From DATDRQ01 sp035291645 (GTDB taxonomy: Bacteria; Chloroflexota; Anaerolineae; Anaerolineales; UBA4823): a stretch of 10,458 bases of DNA. Positions within the stretch are counted from its first letter, which is position 1. Each line of letters starts with the position of its first letter. Positions 6,892 to 10,458 of the stretch are shown piece by piece. The position numbers and the translations under genes are program-made. The notes below the pieces were generated by a model. The model had not been told where the DNA came from and ran no database searches. It saw only the letters and a list, made by a program, of their open reading frames with translations. The DNA lies in contig DATDRQ010000056.1 of the NCBI GenBank assembly GCA_035291645.1, positions 1 through 10,458 of the forward strand. Reading direction: 5' to 3'.

Positions 6892-8115
6892 ATGGCAGGC
6901 CTCACGGCAACCTTCGATCAAGTCAATCACTACCTGTGGCACCGCCAGGGTTTCCAGCAGGCGTTAGAGTCGGCACCAATAAACCTCTTTGGAGATGTGT
7001 TCGGCATCTACGCCACTGCACCGACCTGCTACCTCACGCTACTGGCGCGCCACCGCGATTTCCGCTTCACCGATCTGCTGCGAGCCGTCGAGGATGAGCG
7101 GCAGGCGGTGCGCATGCGAGGGATGCGCTATAGCAACTTCCTCATCCCGGTGAGGCTGCTACCCGCCCTCTTCCAGGCGGTGAAGCGCGATCCGGAGAAC
7201 CCGATCATCCAGATGCGCAAGCTGGGCATTACCGACGCCGATTACGAGAACACTGCCGAAGTTGTTCACCAGATAGTGGACGGTCAGACAATGACCGCCA
7301 GCGAGATCCGCAAGGCGCTGCCGGTCGAAGTGGTCGAGCGTTTTGGCGGCGCGCTCAGTTACCTCTATCCTCAGATGTGCGCCGATGGCCGATTAGTGCG
7401 TGCTAAGGTGCGCGGCGGCTGGAAGAGCGATCTGTACGAGTATGCCGTCTGGGATCAATGGCTGCCCGGCGTTGATTTGAACAGCATTTCACGGGAGGGA
7501 GGTCAGGTGATCCTCGCTCAAGAGTACTTCAACAGTTACGGCCCCGCCACCCCCGCCGATCTTCAATGGTGGAGCGGTTTTAGCAAGGCGGACACGAGCC
7601 GCGCCATCGCTGTGCTGGGCGACGAGCTGACCAGGATCGACGTGGACGGCACCGAGCACATGATACTGGCCTCTCGGGTGGATGATCTGCTCACAACTCT
7701 TGCCTCCACTGATCAGCCGAAGGAAGTGCGCCTGCTACCCGTCTGGGATGCCTACCTGATGGCCTATCGTGATCGAACTCGCTACCTGCCTGACGAGCGC
7801 TACGGCTATATCTATGACAGGGGCGGCAACTCTACCTTCGTGTTGCTGATTGACGGAAAACTGGGCGGCGTGTGGGATATGGCCGAGGACAAGAAGACGC
7901 TGGTGATTAAAGCGGTGATGTTCGACCGGTCGGACAATTCGGCGTGGCAACAGCTTCGTGATGAGGGAATGCGACTGGCTAAATCTGCCGGGTACAGTTC
8001 TACGCGGGTACTCCGCTGCGAGTCCGCGCCCATCCTCCGCGAAGGTAGCCAGAATCTGTTCCTCTCGCCGCTCAAAGATGTGCCGGGCGAAACGACGTTT
8101 GAATCGACAATTTGA
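6892..8115 (+). CDS. Winged-helix HTH_42 (PF06224) protein, AlkZ/YcaQ-like, probably without glycosylase activity
   Basis: A 407-residue protein of the HTH_42 superfamily, which is built of repeated winged-helix domains and includes the DNA glycosylases AlkZ and YcaQ. Seen: RMRGMRYSNFLIP (74-86), corresponding to the family's mRGT-H-v segment, a second winged-helix region around 130-170, the diagnostic YGPATPADLQWWSGFS (216-231), and a beta-rich C-terminal part with LLPVWDAYLMAYRDR (281-295). In active glycosylases the N-terminal segment carries Q-x-Q or Q-x-D; here the aligned residues are Tyr40-Ala41-Thr42, and the His of the mRGT-H segment is Phe. Catalysis is therefore doubtful, and a DNA-binding or regulatory role is possible. 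The ATG lies three bases after the preceding stop and lacks a clear Shine-Dalgarno, so translation probably depends on the upstream gene. Why it sits inside a methyltransferase cluster is unknown; repair of methylation damage or control of the operon are both guesses. Confidence 0.82.
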   Translation: MAGLTATFDQVNHYLWHRQGFQQALESAPINLFGDVFGIYATAPTCYLTLLARHRDFRFTDLLRAVEDERQAVRMRGMRYSNFLIPVRLLPALFQAVKRDPENPIIQMRKLGITDADYENTAEVVHQIVDGQTMTASEIRKALPVEVVERFGGALSYLYPQMCADGRLVRAKVRGGWKSDLYEYAVWDQWLPGVDLNSISREGGQVILAQEYFNSYGPATPADLQWWSGFSKADTSRAIAVLGDELTRIDVDGTEHMILASRVDDLLTTLASTDQPKEVRLLPVWDAYLMAYRDRTRYLPDERYGYIYDRGGNSTFVLLIDGKLGGVWDMAEDKKTLVIKAVMFDRSDNSAWQQLRDEGMRLAKSAGYSSTRVLRCESAPILREGSQNLFLSPLKDVPGETTFESTI

Positions 8116-8203
8116 ACTTTGGAGAAATGGAAGGGCAAAGAGATCCGCTTCTCTAGGCGGTCGATATGCTACCAACTGAATCCGTTAGAATCAGAAAATT
8201 CCT
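8116..8203 (+). other. Short gap before the third methyltransferase gene
   Basis: An 88-base gap, the largest inside the cluster. CCGC at 8145-8148 can pair with GCGG at 8157-8160 across eight bases, but no T-run follows, so it is not a convincing terminator. TAGAAT at 8186-8191 resembles a -10 box, without a -35 at the right distance. The third methyltransferase gene could be read through from upstream or have its own weak promoter. Confidence 0.3.
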
Positions 8204-9631
8204 ATGGATGATAGCAACCTGGTTCGCCCGCGCGTGACGGTTTTATCACCCGAACAGATCGAGCAAACGCACGCCTATGCCCTGAAGATCCTGTCGGCGG
8301 TCGGGGTGCGGGTCGATTCGCTGGCTGCCAGGGAAGTCTTCGCCGCCTCGAGTGGCGCAAAGCTGGTTGATGGCGACCGGGTGTTCTTCGAGCATGAGCT
8401 GGTCGAGTGGGCGATTAACGCTGCGCCGGAGATCGTGCAGGTCTACAACCGATCCGGCGATGCGGTCCTTCGACTGGGCGAAGACCGCACCCGCTTTGGG
8501 ATCGGAGTGACCAACCTGTATTACCAGGACCCGCTGACCGACGAGGTGACGCCTTTCACCAGGAAGCACATGGAGAGTTCGGTGCGCCTGGGCCAGGTCC
8601 TGCCCCAGTTCGACGTCGTCTCTACCACCGGGATCATCCAGGATATTTCGCCAAAGATCGCCGACCTGTACGCAGCCCTGGAGATGATCGCCAATACGAC
8701 CAAGCCACTGGTGATCCTGATCTCGGACGAAAACCTGTTCGACCCGGCGCTGGACCTGCTTGAGCGCCTGCATGGGGACCTGGCCGAGAAGCCTTTCGTG
8801 ATCCCCTACTTCAACCCGGTCACCCCGCTGATCCTGAACGAGGGCACAACCGATAAGATGCTGGCGGCCATCCACAGGGGGCTGCCGTTGATCTGCTCGA
8901 ACTACGGCATGGCGGGCATGTCCACACCGATCACGCCGGCCGGGACGCTGGCCCTGCTGACCGCAGAGCTGCTCGGCGGCCTGGTCTTCTGCCAGCTGGT
9001 CAAGGAGGGGACACCGGTCATCCTGGGCAGCCTGCCGGCCTACTTCGACATGAAGAGCATGGTCGATTATTACGATCCACTGACCATGCTGCTCAACCTG
9101 GCCTGCGCCGAGATGATGGCGCATTACCGCCTGCCGCACGCCGGCACTTCGGGCAGCGGGCTGGGCTGGGGACCGGATTTACCCGCCAGCGGATCGTTAT
9201 GGCTCAACCATCTGACCAGCTGCATGGGAAAAGTCGGTCTGGCACCCTTCGTGGGCGGCAACCTGGGCTCGAAAGTCTTCTCCCCGGCGATGGTGGTGTA
9301 TGCGGATGAAGTCATCGAGCAGGCGCGGCGCTTCACCGGTGGATTCAGGTTAGATGACGAGAACCTTGGGCTGGCGGAGATCGTAGAAGCCGGTCCGGGC
9401 GGGCACTTCCTGACCTCCGAACTGACCCTGGCAAGATTTAAGCGCGATTACGCCCCCAGCCGCTTTTTCCCGCGCTTGAGCCTGGAGACCTGGCAGGATC
9501 AGGGCCGACCGCAGGCGGACCGGCTGTTGAGGGAATACACCCGCCAGCTGCTGGCAGAGGGGGCGCCTCCCGGCGACCATGACGAGCTGATCGCCCGGGG
9601 AGAGGCGTTCATCCAGAAATTTTCGGCTTGA
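8204..9631 (+). CDS. MttB-family methyltransferase 3, divergent (non-pyrrolysine)
   Basis: A 475-residue member of the same family, shorter and more divergent than the two upstream paralogs. Seen: LSPEQIEQTHAYALKIL (14-30) with GVRVDSLAAREVF (34-46), YNRSGDAVLRLGEDRTRFGI (81-100), KPLVILISDENLFD (167-180), GMSTPITPAGTLALLTAEL (238-256), and GPGGHFLTSELTLARFK (398-413). In place of the SDAK-DAQ loop of paralog 2 it has GSGLGWGPDLPASGSLWLNH (317-336), so the pocket is probably reshaped. No in-frame amber codon; it ends in TGA. The start ATG 8204 has only weak purine content upstream. An 88-base gap separates it from the HTH_42 gene, the largest gap in the cluster. It may use another substrate with the same corrinoid protein, or have lost activity; the fold-level assignment is firm and the substrate is unknown. 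Confidence 0.88.
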   Translation: MDDSNLVRPRVTVLSPEQIEQTHAYALKILSAVGVRVDSLAAREVFAASSGAKLVDGDRVFFEHELVEWAINAAPEIVQVYNRSGDAVLRLGEDRTRFGIGVTNLYYQDPLTDEVTPFTRKHMESSVRLGQVLPQFDVVSTTGIIQDISPKIADLYAALEMIANTTKPLVILISDENLFDPALDLLERLHGDLAEKPFVIPYFNPVTPLILNEGTTDKMLAAIHRGLPLICSNYGMAGMSTPITPAGTLALLTAELLGGLVFCQLVKEGTPVILGSLPAYFDMKSMVDYYDPLTMLLNLACAEMMAHYRLPHAGTSGSGLGWGPDLPASGSLWLNHLTSCMGKVGLAPFVGGNLGSKVFSPAMVVYADEVIEQARRFTGGFRLDDENLGLAEIVEAGPGGHFLTSELTLARFKRDYAPSRFFPRLSLETWQDQGRPQADRLLREYTRQLLAEGAPPGDHDELIARGEAFIQKFSA

Positions 9632-9740
9632 CCTTTTTTATCGATGTGAGGCCCTCCTGCCAGTGATAAAATACTCGTTTAATATACAAGTTCATCGGTC
9701 GGGGGAAGCGAGCAGGCCATTTTAGTAACAAGGAGAATGC
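9632..9740 (+). promoter_or_regulatory. Intergenic region with a weak candidate promoter and a strong ribosome binding site
   Basis: A T6 run (9634-9639) follows the methyltransferase stop codon, but no GC-rich hairpin precedes it, so it does not qualify as a clear intrinsic terminator. CTGCCA at 9657-9662 and TAATAT at 9680-9685, 17 bases apart, make a 4-of-6 plus 4-of-6 promoter candidate. AAGGAG at 9730-9735 lies five bases before ATG 9741 and fixes the start of the next gene. Confidence 0.35.
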
Positions 9741-10458
9741 ATGATGAAAACACTTTCGCGGCTTGGTTGGTCTATCCTGCGCTTCCTGATCGTCTGGTTT
9801 ATTGATACCATCTCTCTCCTGGCCACGGCCTGGATCCTCCCCAACGTCAATCTCCAAGCGACGGACACCCTGCCTGTTTTTGTGGTGGCGACCGCAGCCG
9901 CCTTCGTCCTCGGGATCATCAACTTCCTGGTCCGCCCGTTATTATTGTTAGTCGCTTTGCCGTTGGGCTGGATAGCGATCTTCCTGGTCGGGTTTTTTAT
10001 CAATGGGATCGTGCTCTGGCTGGCGGGCGCACTGATGCCCGGCTTTGAAGTGAACGGTTTCTGGGGTGCGTTCTTTGGCGGCCTGTTCCTGTCGCTGATC
10101 AATACGATCCTGACCACCATCCTGGCGATCGACGACGATGACTCCTTCTACGAAAACCTGGTCCAACGCCAGGCAGCCCGGCAGGCCGGGAAGATCGAAC
10201 CCGGTGAAGGGCGCGGCATCGTGATGCTGGAGACCGACGGCCTGAGCTATCCGCGCATCAAGCAGGCGATCGAAGAGGGCTGGATGCCGACCCTCAAGCA
10301 GATGATGGAGGAGGAAGGTTACCATCTCTCCCGCATCGACTGCGGGGTTCCACCGACCACCCCGGCCTGCCAGGCAGGCATCCTGCAGGGCAACAACACC
10401 AATATCCCCGCCTTCCGCTGGCTGGACAAGAAGACCGGGAAAATGCTGGCGGGCGGCG
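9741..10458 (+). CDS. PF04020 (phage-holin-4-like) membrane domain fused to a type I phosphodiesterase/alkaline-phosphatase-like domain, C-terminus off the right edge
   Basis: 239 residues are visible, and the frame remains open at the window end. Residues about 10-132 form four hydrophobic segments (around 13-33, 46-64, 67-98, 107-130) with IINFLVRPLLLLVALPLGW, typical of the small PF04020 membrane family often labelled phage holin family 4. After an acidic DDDD and a charged linker, a soluble domain begins at about 158: MLETDGLSYPRIKQAI (162-177), where Asp166 is the expected first metal ligand, then GVPPTTPACQAGIL (202-215), where Thr206 or Thr207 would be the nucleophile of a nucleotide pyrophosphatase/phosphodiesterase-like enzyme. 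The remaining metal ligands lie outside the window. A membrane-anchored phosphodiesterase, perhaps acting on a lipid or wall precursor, is more plausible than lysis. Start: ATG 9741 after AAGGAG; a second ATG at 9744 is equally possible. A gap of about 110 bases suggests a separate transcription unit from the methyltransferases. Confidence 0.85.
   Translation, partial: MMKTLSRLGWSILRFLIVWFIDTISLLATAWILPNVNLQATDTLPVFVVATAAAFVLGIINFLVRPLLLLVALPLGWIAIFLVGFFINGIVLWLAGALMPGFEVNGFWGAFFGGLFLSLINTILTTILAIDDDDSFYENLVQRQAARQAGKIEPGEGRGIVMLETDGLSYPRIKQAIEEGWMPTLKQMMEEEGYHLSRIDCGVPPTTPACQAGILQGNNTNIPAFRWLDKKTGKMLAGG

Noticed and set aside
8139..8160. Possible intrinsic terminator after the HTH_42 gene
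   Set aside because: The 4-bp GC stem is short and no T-run follows.
8246..9139. A 297-residue minus-strand open frame
   Set aside because: It is opposite the third MttB gene, is rich in Gln/Arg/His as expected of the complement of GC-rich coding DNA, and has no recognisable domain.
3968..9631. Pyrrolysine in the MttB proteins
   Set aside because: All three frames are full-length and uninterrupted by TAG and end in TGA, TAA and TGA, so no amber readthrough is needed.
9621..9640. Terminator at the end of the third MttB gene
   Set aside because: There is a T6 run but no hairpin before it.
10371..10384. The 14-base string CGGCCTGCCAGGCA occurring here and at 2384-2397
   Set aside because: The two copies lie in unrelated coding contexts and encode different frames; the string is semi-palindromic and GC-rich, so I treat it as coincidence rather than a repeat or uptake sequence.
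1..10458. tRNA, rRNA, CRISPR array, insertion sequence or integration site
   Set aside because: I saw no cloverleaf pattern, rRNA segments, regularly spaced direct repeats, transposase motifs or flanking inverted repeats by reading; a covariance-model and repeat search was not possible here.

Overview
The window looks like chromosomal DNA of an uncultured Chloroflexota bacterium, probably Anaerolineae-like. This placement is inferred from gene families and high-GC codon use, not from a marker gene. The features pointing that way are several MttB-type methyltransferases without pyrrolysine, a Ser/Thr/Pro-linker SH3-like surface protein, and a PF04020 membrane domain joined to a phosphodiesterase. 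Most of the window is GC-rich. A visibly AT-richer block at roughly 530-2420 carries a cell-surface glycosyltransferase gene and looks acquired or recombined.

Layout: (1) 1-525, minus strand, the N-terminal 175 residues of a PfkB/ribokinase-family sugar kinase that runs off the left edge. (2) 526-2356, an AT-rich block. It has a short noncoding stretch, an in-frame scrap resembling the C-terminus of a GT4 glycosyltransferase (about 683-811), and a 512-residue polytopic GT-C (GT39/ArnT-like) glycosyltransferase. (3) 2416-3138, a secreted or lipid-anchored protein with a Thr/Pro/Ser linker, an SH3-like domain and a beta-rich C-terminal domain; its true start is unclear. (4) A strong sigma70-type promoter at 3187-3215, followed by the main cluster. 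(5) 3309-9631, the methyltransferase cluster: one corrinoid protein, two adjacent MttB-family methyltransferases, a winged-helix HTH_42 (PF06224, AlkZ/YcaQ-like) protein, and a third, divergent MttB-family protein. (6) 9741-10458, the start of a membrane/phosphodiesterase fusion that runs off the right edge.

How the genes work together: in the known MttB systems a substrate-specific methyltransferase demethylates a quaternary or tertiary amine (trimethylamine, glycine betaine, proline betaine, carnitine and similar) and passes the methyl group to the Co(I) corrinoid of a small MttC-type protein. A second methyltransferase then moves it to tetrahydrofolate. Here three methyltransferase-like genes share one corrinoid gene. 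None has an in-frame amber codon, so all are of the non-pyrrolysine (MtgB-like) class and their substrates cannot be named. The second methyltransferase and the corrinoid reactivase (RamA-like) are not in the window. The most unusual elements are the divergent third MttB, the HTH_42 protein that has lost the glycosylase Q-x-Q motif, and the GT4 remnant fused in frame ahead of the GT-C gene.
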